The position numbers were made by a program, and so were the translations under genes. From contig NZ_CANMBJ010000003.1 in the NCBI RefSeq assembly GCF_947496075.1, positions 23,834 through 87,833 on the forward strand: 64,000 bases of DNA, in the 5' to 3' direction. The notes beneath the pieces are model-generated. The model did not search any database and was not told the DNA's origin. It saw nothing but the letters and a program-made list of their open reading frames with translations. Shown here one piece after another: positions 40,638-49,697 of the stretch; the first letter of the stretch is position 1; every line of letters starts with the position of its first letter. This DNA comes from an uncultured Tateyamaria sp. Its GTDB lineage: Bacteria; Pseudomonadota; Alphaproteobacteria; Rhodobacterales; Rhodobacteraceae.

Positions 40638-41113
40638 TGGTCAAAAAACCGGTCAATCTGACGCTCAACGACAGCCCGCGCGCGGCATTTGCCGATCCGG
40701 GACAGAACCTGCTTGATTTCCTGAGGCGCGAGATCGGGGATCTGTCGCCAAAATTTGGCTGCGGGCAGGGCACTTGTGGAGCGTGCACCGTGACCATTGA
40801 CGGCCAGACGCAATTGTCCTGCCTTGTGCTGGCCGAAACCGTCGATGGCAAAGAGGTGCGCACCGCGTCTGGCCTTGCCAATGGCGCCACGCTTGATCCG
40901 CTGCAGGACGCGTTCATGGACCATTTCGCGGCACAATGCGGATACTGCACACCCGGCATGCTGGTGTCGGCCCGCACGCTTTTGGACCGCAATCCACGCC
41001 CGACGCGGGACGAGGTGATCGAGGCGATCTCGGGCAACCTTTGCCGCTGCACCGGGTATGAGCCGATTATCACCGCCATCCTGTCCGTCGCTGAAGGGAG
41101 GGCGCGCGCATGA
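40637..41113 (+). CDS. molybdenum hydroxylase 2Fe-2S subunit
   Basis: KFGCGQGTCGACTVTIDG, QCGYCTPGM, GNLCRCTGYEPI; ATG at 40637. Confidence 0.93.
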   Translation: MVKKPVNLTLNDSPRAAFADPGQNLLDFLRREIGDLSPKFGCGQGTCGACTVTIDGQTQLSCLVLAETVDGKEVRTASGLANGATLDPLQDAFMDHFAAQCGYCTPGMLVSARTLLDRNPRPTRDEVIEAISGNLCRCTGYEPIITAILSVAEGRARA

Positions 41114-42810
41114 AGGATATGACCACATCCGGTCCGATGATCGAGTTTCGCAAGGACCTGTTTGCGGACGAACGCGACGATAACCTGAACGAGATCGGTA
41201 AGCCGACGCGCCGTCAGGACATTCTGGGGCATGTGACCGGGCGGTCTCCGTTCTTTGATGATCACCTCTTTGACGGGCTCTTGCACCTGCGGTGCACACG
41301 CTCACCGCATCACCATGCCCGTATCCGGCGGATTGATACGTCCGCCGCCGACCGAATGCCCGGCGTTGTTCGGGTGCTCACTGGAAAGGACGTGCCGACG
41401 AACCTCAACACGCTCTTGTCGCTTCTGGATTTCGGTCTGGACGATGAACCGATCCTGACCGACACCAAAGTGGCCTATATGGGCGAGCCGGTCGCCGCCG
41501 TGATCGCCGAGACCGAAGCACAGGCGCGCGCGGCCGCTGCTGCGGTTGTGGTCGAGTGGGACGTCCTGCCGCATGTCCTCGATGTGGAAGAGGCGATCAA
41601 ACCCGGTGCGCCAGCGGTACTCGACATCTATCCGAACAACCTCTTTGTCTATCATGGAAAATACGACCATCAGAAACTGCGCTTTGGTGATGCAGACCGC
41701 GCCTTGGCCGAGGCTGACCATATCGTCGAAGGCCGCTACCAGATGTCTCCGATTGAGCAGGCACCGATCGAGACCTGCGGCGCCATCGCAGCGCCCGAAC
41801 AAAATGACCGGTTTGTCTGTTATACCTCGACCCAAGCGCTGTTCTTTTCGCTGGGCACTGCGGCCAAGGTGCTGAACATCCCATCGTCCCGCTTGCACTT
41901 TATCGGTGGCACCGTGGGGGGAGGCTTTGGCGGCAAAGTGGATTCGATTCACGAGCCTTTGGCGATCCTGGGGGCCATGCTTACGGGGCGTCCTGTGAAA
42001 TACGCCTGGGACCGGGCCGAGGAAATGCAGGTCGGTGCCCCGCGCGGGGCCGAGCGGTGGTACGTCACCGACGGCGTGATGAACGACGGGCGCATCGTCG
42101 CGCGCAAGTTCACCGGGTATTTCGACGCCGGGGCCTACACGCGGCTGTCGTCCTACGCGATCATCAAAGGCGTCGGTCACCTGCCAGGGCCGTACACGAT
42201 CCCTAATGTTTCGGCGAATGTCTATTGCGTCTACACCAACCGCACGCCCGCCACAGCGATGCGCGGCTTTGGTATCACCGGTGTCGATTTCGCAATCGAG
42301 GCGCATATGGACAAGGTGGCCGAGACGGTCGGCATGAACCCCATCGAGCTGCGCATTCTCAACGCCTACCGCGACGGCGACATGAAGGCCCACCGCCGAG
42401 AGGCCAAGAACTGCGCGCTGATCGAATGCGCGCAGGTAGTGGCGGAAAAGGCAGGCGTCACCCTGTCGCCCGAGTTGAAAGCGGCCACGTCTGTGACAGG
42501 TGGCGGTGGCGCACGTGGCGCATTGCCTGCGCATACCGCAACCGACGAAGATGGTCAGGTCGAGGGGTTCCAGGCCACCAGTTACGCCAACACAAGCGGG
42601 GCATCTTCTGCGCCCCAGCCATCGCCGACGACCAGCGCACCGGCACCGCAGCCCATAACCTCTGCACCTGCGCCGAGACCCGCAACACCGCCCGCCCCGC
42701 CGACCTCGACACCTACGCCGTCACCAACACCGCCAGCTGCAGCGGACAAGAAGCCAGCGCGCTCAGGCGCGATGCGCTTTTCCTCTCTCTCCGGGTTCAG
42801 GAGACGCTGA
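41110..42810 (+). CDS. molybdenum hydroxylase large (Mo-pterin) subunit, N-terminal part with Pro/Thr/Ala-rich C-terminal tail
   Basis: GKPTRRQDILGHVTGRSPFFDD, GGTVGGGFGGKVD, ATAMRGFGITGVDF; ends …PAPTSTPTPSPTPPAAADKKPARSGAMRFSSLSGFRRR-like tail. Confidence 0.88.
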   Translation: MKDMTTSGPMIEFRKDLFADERDDNLNEIGKPTRRQDILGHVTGRSPFFDDHLFDGLLHLRCTRSPHHHARIRRIDTSAADRMPGVVRVLTGKDVPTNLNTLLSLLDFGLDDEPILTDTKVAYMGEPVAAVIAETEAQARAAAAAVVVEWDVLPHVLDVEEAIKPGAPAVLDIYPNNLFVYHGKYDHQKLRFGDADRALAEADHIVEGRYQMSPIEQAPIETCGAIAAPEQNDRFVCYTSTQALFFSLGTAAKVLNIPSSRLHFIGGTVGGGFGGKVDSIHEPLAILGAMLTGRPVKYAWDRAEEMQVGAPRGAERWYVTDGVMNDGRIVARKFTGYFDAGAYTRLSSYAIIKGVGHLPGPYTIPNVSANVYCVYTNRTPATAMRGFGITGVDFAIEAHMDKVAETVGMNPIELRILNAYRDGDMKAHRREAKNCALIECAQVVAEKAGVTLSPELKAATSVTGGGGARGALPAHTATDEDGQVEGFQATSYANTSGASSAPQPSPTTSAPAPQPITSAPAPRPATPPAPPTSTPTPSPTPPAAADKKPARSGAMRFSSLSGFRRR

Positions 42811-43832
42811 TGACCATTCACACGGGCCGCGGTTTTGCGGCGATCAACTATCCGATTGGCATGAACCTTGGCGGCGACCCATCACAGGCGCTGGTGCACT
42901 CGAACCCTGATGGCAAGTTCACTGTTGCCTTGTCCGCGATTGATCTGGGTCAGGGGATGAAATCCGTTACCCGTCAAATCGCGGCAGAAACACTCGGCGT
43001 GCCCATCGAGGACGTCTATGTCGACACCGCCGACAGCGACACCGGCCCGCATGACATGGGATCTTTCGCCAGCCGGGGCACGCACCGCATGGGCAACGCG
43101 GTCATCCGGGCCTCTGAAGAGGCGCGCGAGGTCATGCTGGAGGCCGCCGCCGACGAGCTTGAAGTCGACGCGAGCGATCTCGTGACAGATGGGCAAGGCA
43201 ACATCCACGTGCGCGGCGCGCCATCCCGGTCCATCACCACGATGGCCGCGTCTCAGGCCGCGCAGTTCAAGCAGGGACGCACCATCGCAGGACGCGGCAT
43301 TTTCCTTGTGCCTTTGTCGGATGTGAGCCCCGAGACAGGCGAAATGTCCCCCGTGACCACGTTCGCCCATGCCGCCATGCTGGTCACGGTCGAGGTGGAT
43401 GACGAGACCGGAGAGGTCACGGTCACCGACATGCAATCCGCCTACGAGGTCGGACGTGCGCTCAACCCCAAGCTGGTGGAACAACAGCTGCGCGGTGGTG
43501 CGTGGATGGGCATGAGCCATGCCGCATGGGAAACGACCGAGCCGCACTACCCCGAGCGCGACCACCGGCCAGAGGACTTCAACAGCTACCTGATGCCCGG
43601 CCCCGGGGACCTTGCGCCGCACCATATCAGCGTGCTCGAACGCCCTGCCGCCGATGGTCCCTATGGCGGCAAGGGTCCGGGCGAGATGTGTGCCAACCCG
43701 GTGCTGCCCGCCGTGGTGAATGCCGTTTATGACGCGGTCGGTGTGCGCATCGATGATCTGCCAGTAACGCCCGAAAAGGTGCTGCGCGGGTTGCAGTCCA
43801 ATGGGGGCGCAAAGCCCCGCAAGGCGCTCTGA
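42810..43832 (+). CDS. molybdenum hydroxylase large (Mo-pterin) subunit, C-terminal part
   Basis: INYPIGMNLGGDPSQALVHSNPDGKFTVALSAIDLGQGMKSVTRQIAAETLG…YGGKGPGEMCANPVLPAVVNAV; start in TGATG overlap with previous ORF. Confidence 0.88.
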   Translation: MTIHTGRGFAAINYPIGMNLGGDPSQALVHSNPDGKFTVALSAIDLGQGMKSVTRQIAAETLGVPIEDVYVDTADSDTGPHDMGSFASRGTHRMGNAVIRASEEAREVMLEAAADELEVDASDLVTDGQGNIHVRGAPSRSITTMAASQAAQFKQGRTIAGRGIFLVPLSDVSPETGEMSPVTTFAHAAMLVTVEVDDETGEVTVTDMQSAYEVGRALNPKLVEQQLRGGAWMGMSHAAWETTEPHYPERDHRPEDFNSYLMPGPGDLAPHHISVLERPAADGPYGGKGPGEMCANPVLPAVVNAVYDAVGVRIDDLPVTPEKVLRGLQSNGGAKPRKAL

Positions 43833-44713
43833 TGTCGGTGCGTGCCTCCATACAGGGGATCGACGGGCCAGCCCCGTTGGCCGATGCATTGGGGCAGGCG
43901 CAGTATATTGCAGATGACGGTCTTGCCACGGCGGCCTATCTGGCCTTGGCGCTTGGCAAACCTTTGCTGCTGGAAGGCGCGCCCGGCGTTGGCAAGACCG
44001 AAGCGGCCAAGGCCCTCGCGTCGGTTCTGGGTCGCGAACTGGTGCGGCTGCAATGCTTTGAGGGCATCGACGCTGCGACCGCCATGTACGAATGGAACTT
44101 CCCCGCGCAGATGTTGGCGATCCGGCAGGCGGGCGACGAATACGTCAATCTCTACGAAGACAAATTCCTCATTTCGCGCCCCATTCTGCAGGCGCTGGAA
44201 GCCCCGCAAGACCGCGTTCTGCTGATCGACGAGATTGACCGCGCCGATCACGAGTTCGAGGCGTTCCTGTTGGAGTTTTTGTCTGACTTCACTGTGTCGA
44301 TCCCCGAACGCGGCACCATGCGTGCCGGGACGCCGCCTGTCGTTGTCCTGACCTCAAACCGCACGCGCGAGTTGCATGAAGCGTTGCGCAGACGCTGTAT
44401 CTATCATTGGATTGGCTACCCTGACCCCGCTCTTGAGGCGCAGATCGTCACGATGCGCGCCTCGACCGTGATGGCCGACACGGCGCGGCGGGTTGTTGCG
44501 GCAGTCAATGCGCTGCGGGCCGAGCCTTTGGCGAAACCTCCGGGTGTGGCCGAAACCGTTGAATGGGCCGAAGCGGCCACGCTGTTGAACAGCCAAGGCA
44601 CGCCTTGGCCTGCGGCCTTTGCGCGGGCCATTGGGGTTGTGCTCAAGGATCAGGACGACCTTGACTATATCGGCGGGCGCATGGATGCGATCCTGTCGGA
44701 AAGTGCGGCATGA
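43832..44713 (+). CDS. MoxR-type AAA+ ATPase (CoxD-like)
   Basis: LLLEGAPGVGKTEAAKALA; DRVLLIDEIDRADHEFEAFLLEFLSD. Confidence 0.9.
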   Translation: MSVRASIQGIDGPAPLADALGQAQYIADDGLATAAYLALALGKPLLLEGAPGVGKTEAAKALASVLGRELVRLQCFEGIDAATAMYEWNFPAQMLAIRQAGDEYVNLYEDKFLISRPILQALEAPQDRVLLIDEIDRADHEFEAFLLEFLSDFTVSIPERGTMRAGTPPVVVLTSNRTRELHEALRRRCIYHWIGYPDPALEAQIVTMRASTVMADTARRVVAAVNALRAEPLAKPPGVAETVEWAEAATLLNSQGTPWPAAFARAIGVVLKDQDDLDYIGGRMDAILSESAA

Positions 44714-45807
44714 CCCCGCGCGCGCTTGATCCGTTCTTTGCCTTTCCACAGGCATTGCGTGCCGTGGGCTATCCGGCGTCGCCTGACCGGACCGAGACGT
44801 TCATCACCGCAGTTGGCCTTCTGGGGCCAAAAGGTATGACCGACATCCGCCGTGCGGCGCACGCCGTCTATGGCCCCGGACCAGAACGCGCGCAGATGTT
44901 TGATGCGGTGTTCGACAGCATATTTCTGGGCCGGTCCATCGCTGCTCCCGCGATGGGCGATCCAGAAGACCTGCCGCAAAGCTACGACGCGGGTGCTGTG
45001 GAAGAGATGCTCATGCCGGAAGACGAAGAGTCGTCTGGCGGCGATGCCACTGCTGCTGAGCGCCTTTTTCAGCGGGCCGTGACGGCCGGAGACGAGGGAG
45101 CCGCCTTGCGCGCGTTCCGGCGGGCGCTGCCGAAAAGCTTGCCGCGCAGACGATCGCGCAGGCAGGCTCCGGGCAAAGGGCGGCTGGCCGATGCCCGCCG
45201 CACCTTCCGCGAGATGCTGCGCCGGGACGGAGAGATCATCCGCCTGCCGACCCGTCGCCGCCTGTTGCGCCAGCGGCGGGTGCTGATGCTGCTCGATGTA
45301 TCGGGAAGTATGAAAGAGGGCACCGATGGCGCTCTGCGACTGGCCCATGCGCTGCAACAGGGCGGGGAGCGGGTCGAGTGCTTTACCCTTGGTACCCGTC
45401 TCACACGGGTCACCCGCGCGCTGCGCCACCGCAATGCGGATCAGGCACTAATGCTGGCCTCCGGTCTGGTTGCGGACTGGGACGGCGGCACGCGTCTGGG
45501 CGAAGCGCTGCAAGTGTTCCTGTCCGTCCCGCGATTTGCCGCCCACGCGCGCGGCGCGCTTGTCATCATCGTGTCTGACGGGTTGGAACGCGGCGGACCC
45601 GAGGCGCTTGTCTCGGCGATGGAGCGGATGGACGCGCTTGCTTGGTCAACGCTCTGGTTGTCTCCGCTCGTGGCCGATCCGACCTACCGACCCGAGACCG
45701 GCGCGATGCAGGCGATACTACCACTGCTCGATCACCTTGGTGACGCCAGTACGCCGCTTGGGATTGCATCGGAAATCCTTCACTTCTCAAAGGGGGCGCG
45801 ACGATGA
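44710..45807 (+). CDS. VWA domain-containing protein (CoxE-like)
   Basis: MIDAS VLMLLDVSGSMKEG; RRVLMLL, LVIIVSDGLERG. Confidence 0.9.
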   Translation: MTPRALDPFFAFPQALRAVGYPASPDRTETFITAVGLLGPKGMTDIRRAAHAVYGPGPERAQMFDAVFDSIFLGRSIAAPAMGDPEDLPQSYDAGAVEEMLMPEDEESSGGDATAAERLFQRAVTAGDEGAALRAFRRALPKSLPRRRSRRQAPGKGRLADARRTFREMLRRDGEIIRLPTRRRLLRQRRVLMLLDVSGSMKEGTDGALRLAHALQQGGERVECFTLGTRLTRVTRALRHRNADQALMLASGLVADWDGGTRLGEALQVFLSVPRFAAHARGALVIIVSDGLERGGPEALVSAMERMDALAWSTLWLSPLVADPTYRPETGAMQAILPLLDHLGDASTPLGIASEILHFSKGARR

Positions 45808-46688
45808 ACGTGGTGGATGCGCATTTTCACGTCTGGCGACAGGCCGATCTGCCGTGGCTGAGCGGCCCCATGCAGCCGCGTATTTTCGGCCCTTACGAGC
45901 CCATCCGTCGCGACTATCCAATGTCCGAATACCTTGCCGATGTCTCCCCGAGTGGCGTGACCAAATCGGTCTACGTCCAGGCCAACTGGCCGACCCACCG
46001 TGCCGAAGACGAAGCGGCATGGATCGAGACACTGGCGAAAGACACCGGCTGGCCGCATGGGCTGGTCGCTTATGCCGACATGACCGTGCCCGACGTGCGC
46101 CCGGCGCTGGACCGGCTTATGCGTTTTCCACATCTGCGCGGCATCCGGCAGCAGTTTCATTGGCACGAAACGCCGACCTACCGCTTTGCCACAGATCCAG
46201 ACCTGTGCCGCAACCATGTGGTGCAACGCAACATCGCACGGCTGGCGGATTATGGTCTTGTCTTTGACCTTCAGGTGTTTGAGGCCCAGATGGCCGGGGC
46301 CTGCGCGCTGGCCAAGGCGTGCCCGGACGTGACTTTTGTTCTGCAACACGCAGGCATGCTTCAGGACCTGTCCGAGATGGGGCGCAGCGCATGGCGCAGG
46401 TCGATGGCGTCGCTCGCGCAATGCCCGAATGTGGTCAGCAAACTGTCGGGCTTTGGCACGTTTCAGCACCGTCTGGACCCGGAGCTGATCGCATGGATCA
46501 CCACCGAGACCGTTGCACTCTTTGGCGCGGACCGCTGCCTATGGGGATCAAACTTTCCCATCGAGAAGCTTTGGACGGATTACACATCGCTTTTTGCGGC
46601 GCATCGCACCGCCACGGGCGGCCTCAGCACTGCAGAGCAAAACGCGATTTTCAACGAAACAGCATGCCGCGTCTACCGGCTGACCTGA
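45804..46688 (+). CDS. amidohydrolase-2 family TIM-barrel hydrolase
   Basis: NVVDAHFHVWRQADLPWL; LRGIRQQFHW; LWGSNFPIEKLW. Confidence 0.87.
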   Translation: MNVVDAHFHVWRQADLPWLSGPMQPRIFGPYEPIRRDYPMSEYLADVSPSGVTKSVYVQANWPTHRAEDEAAWIETLAKDTGWPHGLVAYADMTVPDVRPALDRLMRFPHLRGIRQQFHWHETPTYRFATDPDLCRNHVVQRNIARLADYGLVFDLQVFEAQMAGACALAKACPDVTFVLQHAGMLQDLSEMGRSAWRRSMASLAQCPNVVSKLSGFGTFQHRLDPELIAWITTETVALFGADRCLWGSNFPIEKLWTDYTSLFAAHRTATGGLSTAEQNAIFNETACRVYRLT

Positions 46689-46705
46689 ACGGGAGGAGAT
46701 GACAG

Positions 46706-47557
46706 ATGGGTTTGGAAATCAGGATACTCGACTACGGGGATATCGAACTGGAATCGAGTTTTCTCGTGTTGGGCCGCGATTGCGGGCGCACGCGGCGAGT
46801 ACCGGTTTACGGCTTTCTGATCCTCGGCGGGCAGGTGCCGATTGTCGTTGATACCGGCTACCGTGACAACGCCATCATGGAAACGCTGGGGATGCGCGGA
46901 TTGCAGTTCCACGAGAACATGATCGAACGCCAACTGGCCAATCACGGCGTCAAACCCGGCGATGTGCGCTATGTACTGCATACGCATTTGCACATCGATC
47001 ACGCTGGCAAAGACGATCACTTTTCGATGAACACCACCGTTGTCATCAACCGGCGCGAGTTGGAGTACTCGGTCTCGGGCCTCATGCATCCGCAGTATCC
47101 CAAGCCCGACATCATCCACCTTGTCGAACGTCTGCATCATCCCGGTGCGCTGCGGCTCGAAGACCTTGAGATATCGGGGCCTGTGGAACTCATCCCCGGC
47201 GTCTTTATTGAGGCCGCGGGCGCACACACCGAAGGGTCCATGAACGTGCATGTCGACACCGACGAGGGCCGCGCGACAATTTGCGGCGACGTCATCTATG
47301 ACTTCAACGACCAGATCATCAATCCCCTCCGCTCTTTCGGACCCGAAGAATATCAGGTCACCGGCAACCACGGTAACACCAAGCGACAGGAAAAGGGTGC
47401 GATCCGCAAGCTGATGTATTCAGGTGCAAAATTCCTTCTGCCCATCCATGACAAGCCCGCCAAGGTCGAGAACGGTCAGGTGGTTGGACGTCTTGACATG
47501 GTGGTGCCCGGCCCGGTTAGCCAGTCCGTGCCACGCCGCGACTGGTTCCCAGCATAA
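46706..47557 (+). CDS. MBL-fold hydrolase of N-acyl homoserine lactonase-like family
   Basis: HTHLHIDHAGKDDHF (HxHxDH); AGAHTEGSMNVHVDT. Confidence 0.87.
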   Translation: MGLEIRILDYGDIELESSFLVLGRDCGRTRRVPVYGFLILGGQVPIVVDTGYRDNAIMETLGMRGLQFHENMIERQLANHGVKPGDVRYVLHTHLHIDHAGKDDHFSMNTTVVINRRELEYSVSGLMHPQYPKPDIIHLVERLHHPGALRLEDLEISGPVELIPGVFIEAAGAHTEGSMNVHVDTDEGRATICGDVIYDFNDQIINPLRSFGPEEYQVTGNHGNTKRQEKGAIRKLMYSGAKFLLPIHDKPAKVENGQVVGRLDMVVPGPVSQSVPRRDWFPA

Positions 47558-47569
47558 AGGTCCGTTTCC

Positions 47570-49135
47570 ATGGCGCATGACGCTCTTGATCCCGCATTCG
47601 ACCGCCTGATCGACCAACACGCACCCGTAAGGCAGATTGCGTCAGGCTGCACCTTTACCGAAGGCCCGATCTGGCATCCGGCTGAGCAATATCTGCTGTT
47701 CTCCGACATGCCCGGGGACGTGCGCCGGCGCTACGATGCCGCTGGTGTGCGCGAGGTTTTGCGCCCGTCCAATAAGGGTAATGGCATGACCTATGACGCA
47801 AACCTCAACCTTGTGGTCTGCGAACACAGCACGTCGAGCGTTACGCGGATGCGCCCAAGCGGGCAGAAAGAGACGCTTTGTACGCATTTCGAAGGGCGCG
47901 AGTTGAATTCGCCCAATGACGTCGTGGTCAAATCCGATGGGTCGATCTGGTTCACGGACCCCTGGTATGGCCGCATGCCCGGGTTCGGGGTCGAACGCCC
48001 GCGCGATCTTGGTTGGCAAGGCGTTTTCCGCCTGCCCCCCGATCACACGCCTGGGGCCGAGCCAGAACTGGTGGTTGACCGCTATCTGCTGACCATGCCC
48101 AATGGGCTGTGCTTTTGCCCGGACGAGTCAAAACTCTATATCAACGACACGGAGCAGGCGAATATCCGTGTGTTTGACGTCGAAGGTGGCGGCAGGCTGG
48201 TCAATGGCCGCGTTTTTGCCAGTGGCATCCGTGACAGCCTTTTGCCGGGTGTGCCCGATGGCATGAAATGCGACGCCGAAGGCAATGTCTGGGTCACCGC
48301 ACCCGGTGGCCTTTGGGTCTATGCACCCACTGGCAAGCTGATCGGTAAGGTGTCGATCCCGGAACTTGCGGCAAACTTGCACTGGGGCAGCGTGGACTGG
48401 CGCACGCTTTATGTCGCGGCCTCGACCAGCGTTTACGAAATCCCGGTCAAGATCGGCCCCCGCAACGAACCGTTCATGCGCGCGCGGCCCGCAAGTGGCG
48501 CCCAAACGGCTCCGGCTTCGGGGGATGAGCCGCTGCGGCTCGACCCAACGCGCTGTGCGCTCATCATTCAGGACATGCAGAACGACGTTGTGATGGAAGG
48601 CGGCGCCTTTGCCGCCTCGGGCAGCCCCCAACACTGCCGCGAGCAGAACGCGATTCCCAACGCTGCCCGCCTTGCCGCACACTGCCGCACACTGGGCGTG
48701 CCGGTCATCCACGTGCATTTTCTTGTGAGCCCCGGGGCTGCTGGCCTGACGCTCAACGCGCCGCTTTTCGAAGCGACGCTGGATGAAAATGCCCTCGTGC
48801 GCGGAACATGGGGTGGGGCGCCCGTGGAGGGGCTGGAGCCAATGCCCGGCGATCACGTGGTCGAAAAGATGCGTATGAGCGCCTGGGAAGGCAGTTCGCT
48901 TGAAACCATCCTCAAAGCCGAAGGTCGCGACATCCTTATTGAAACAGGCGCGTGGACCAACATGTCCGTCGAACACACAGCCCGCACAGGGGCCGACAAA
49001 GGCTATGTCATGGTCATCCCCGAAGACGGATGTTCGACCATGAACGCCGACTGGCATCGGGCAAGTATCGAATACGCGATGACAAACGTGGCCTTGGTGA
49101 CAAACACCGACGCGGTCATCGCAGCCCTGAGCTAG
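47570..49135 (+). CDS. fusion: SMP-30/gluconolactonase-like (N-term) + isochorismatase-like cysteine hydrolase fold (C-term)
   Basis: N-term ASGCTFTEGPIWHPAEQYLLFSDMPGDVRRR, NSPNDVVVKSDGSIWFTDP; C-term CALIIQDMQNDVVMEGGAFA…ILIETGAWTNMSVEHTART. Confidence 0.88.
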   Translation: MAHDALDPAFDRLIDQHAPVRQIASGCTFTEGPIWHPAEQYLLFSDMPGDVRRRYDAAGVREVLRPSNKGNGMTYDANLNLVVCEHSTSSVTRMRPSGQKETLCTHFEGRELNSPNDVVVKSDGSIWFTDPWYGRMPGFGVERPRDLGWQGVFRLPPDHTPGAEPELVVDRYLLTMPNGLCFCPDESKLYINDTEQANIRVFDVEGGGRLVNGRVFASGIRDSLLPGVPDGMKCDAEGNVWVTAPGGLWVYAPTGKLIGKVSIPELAANLHWGSVDWRTLYVAASTSVYEIPVKIGPRNEPFMRARPASGAQTAPASGDEPLRLDPTRCALIIQDMQNDVVMEGGAFAASGSPQHCREQNAIPNAARLAAHCRTLGVPVIHVHFLVSPGAAGLTLNAPLFEATLDENALVRGTWGGAPVEGLEPMPGDHVVEKMRMSAWEGSSLETILKAEGRDILIETGAWTNMSVEHTARTGADKGYVMVIPEDGCSTMNADWHRASIEYAMTNVALVTNTDAVIAALS

Positions 49136-49172
49136 GCCGAGATACGGAGCATGGATCGCTGACAATTTTACC

Positions 49173-49197
49173 CGGTGCTTCGAGGCCTGAAGCACCG
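49173..49197 (+). terminator. stem-loop CGGTGCTTC-N7-GAAGCACCG at end of large operon
   Basis: 9-bp perfect inverted repeat, 38 nt after the last stop. Confidence 0.55.
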
Positions 49198-49665
49198 AGA
49201 TCTGGACGTATCGAGAAACGCCGCGAAACGGGTATTACATGGCTCAGCCAGCAACACGTGTGCTGCCAAGAGCTGCCCTTTGTCGTTCCTGAGTGTAGCA
49301 CAGGGGACGTTGATCAAAGCCCCACCCAGCCATTGCGCTTCGCTTTTGGGGGGCTGGACTGCCCCAATTCGTGTGCCGCATGTTGGGAAATATCAAATCG
49401 CGGACCGTAGGAGCTTCAGGAATGCCCAACATCGCAGCCACCGAGGCAGCGAGACTGTCTGTCCGTCGCCCCGATGGAGGAATGAGACTGTCCACCTGAA
49501 TCAAGGTTGTAGCCACAGGGGGGTGTGCAAATCGTGTGCAATCCAAGTTGAAGGTCCGCAAACATCCGAAAGCAGTCATTCGTCTGTAGCACAGCATTCG
49601 GTAAAATGGGCTCTCAGGAGGTCTCGCCGTAACTTGCGCCGATGACCGCAAGGCGGACTAGCGTG

Positions 49666-49697
49666 CTTTCGCTGCGGCTGCGCCAGTGGCCGCTTTT
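49666..49697 (+). repeat. short dispersed intergenic repeat (copy of 29159-29190)
   Basis: First 20 bp CTTTCGCTGCGGCTGCGCCA identical. Confidence 0.5.

Noticed and set aside
39837-45807. Aerobic CO dehydrogenase (CoxMSLDE) interpretation
   Set aside because: The large subunit has ATAMRGFGITGVDF (xanthine dehydrogenase/aldehyde oxidase type RGFG) rather than the form I AYRCSFR or form II AYRGAGR signature; subunits are better called a generic Mo hydroxylase with Cox-like maturation genes.
46495-46570. Asp-to-Asn change in amidohydrolase motif (WGSNFPIEK)
   Set aside because: SNFP instead of SDYP is, to my knowledge, common in this subfamily, so not evidence of inactivation.
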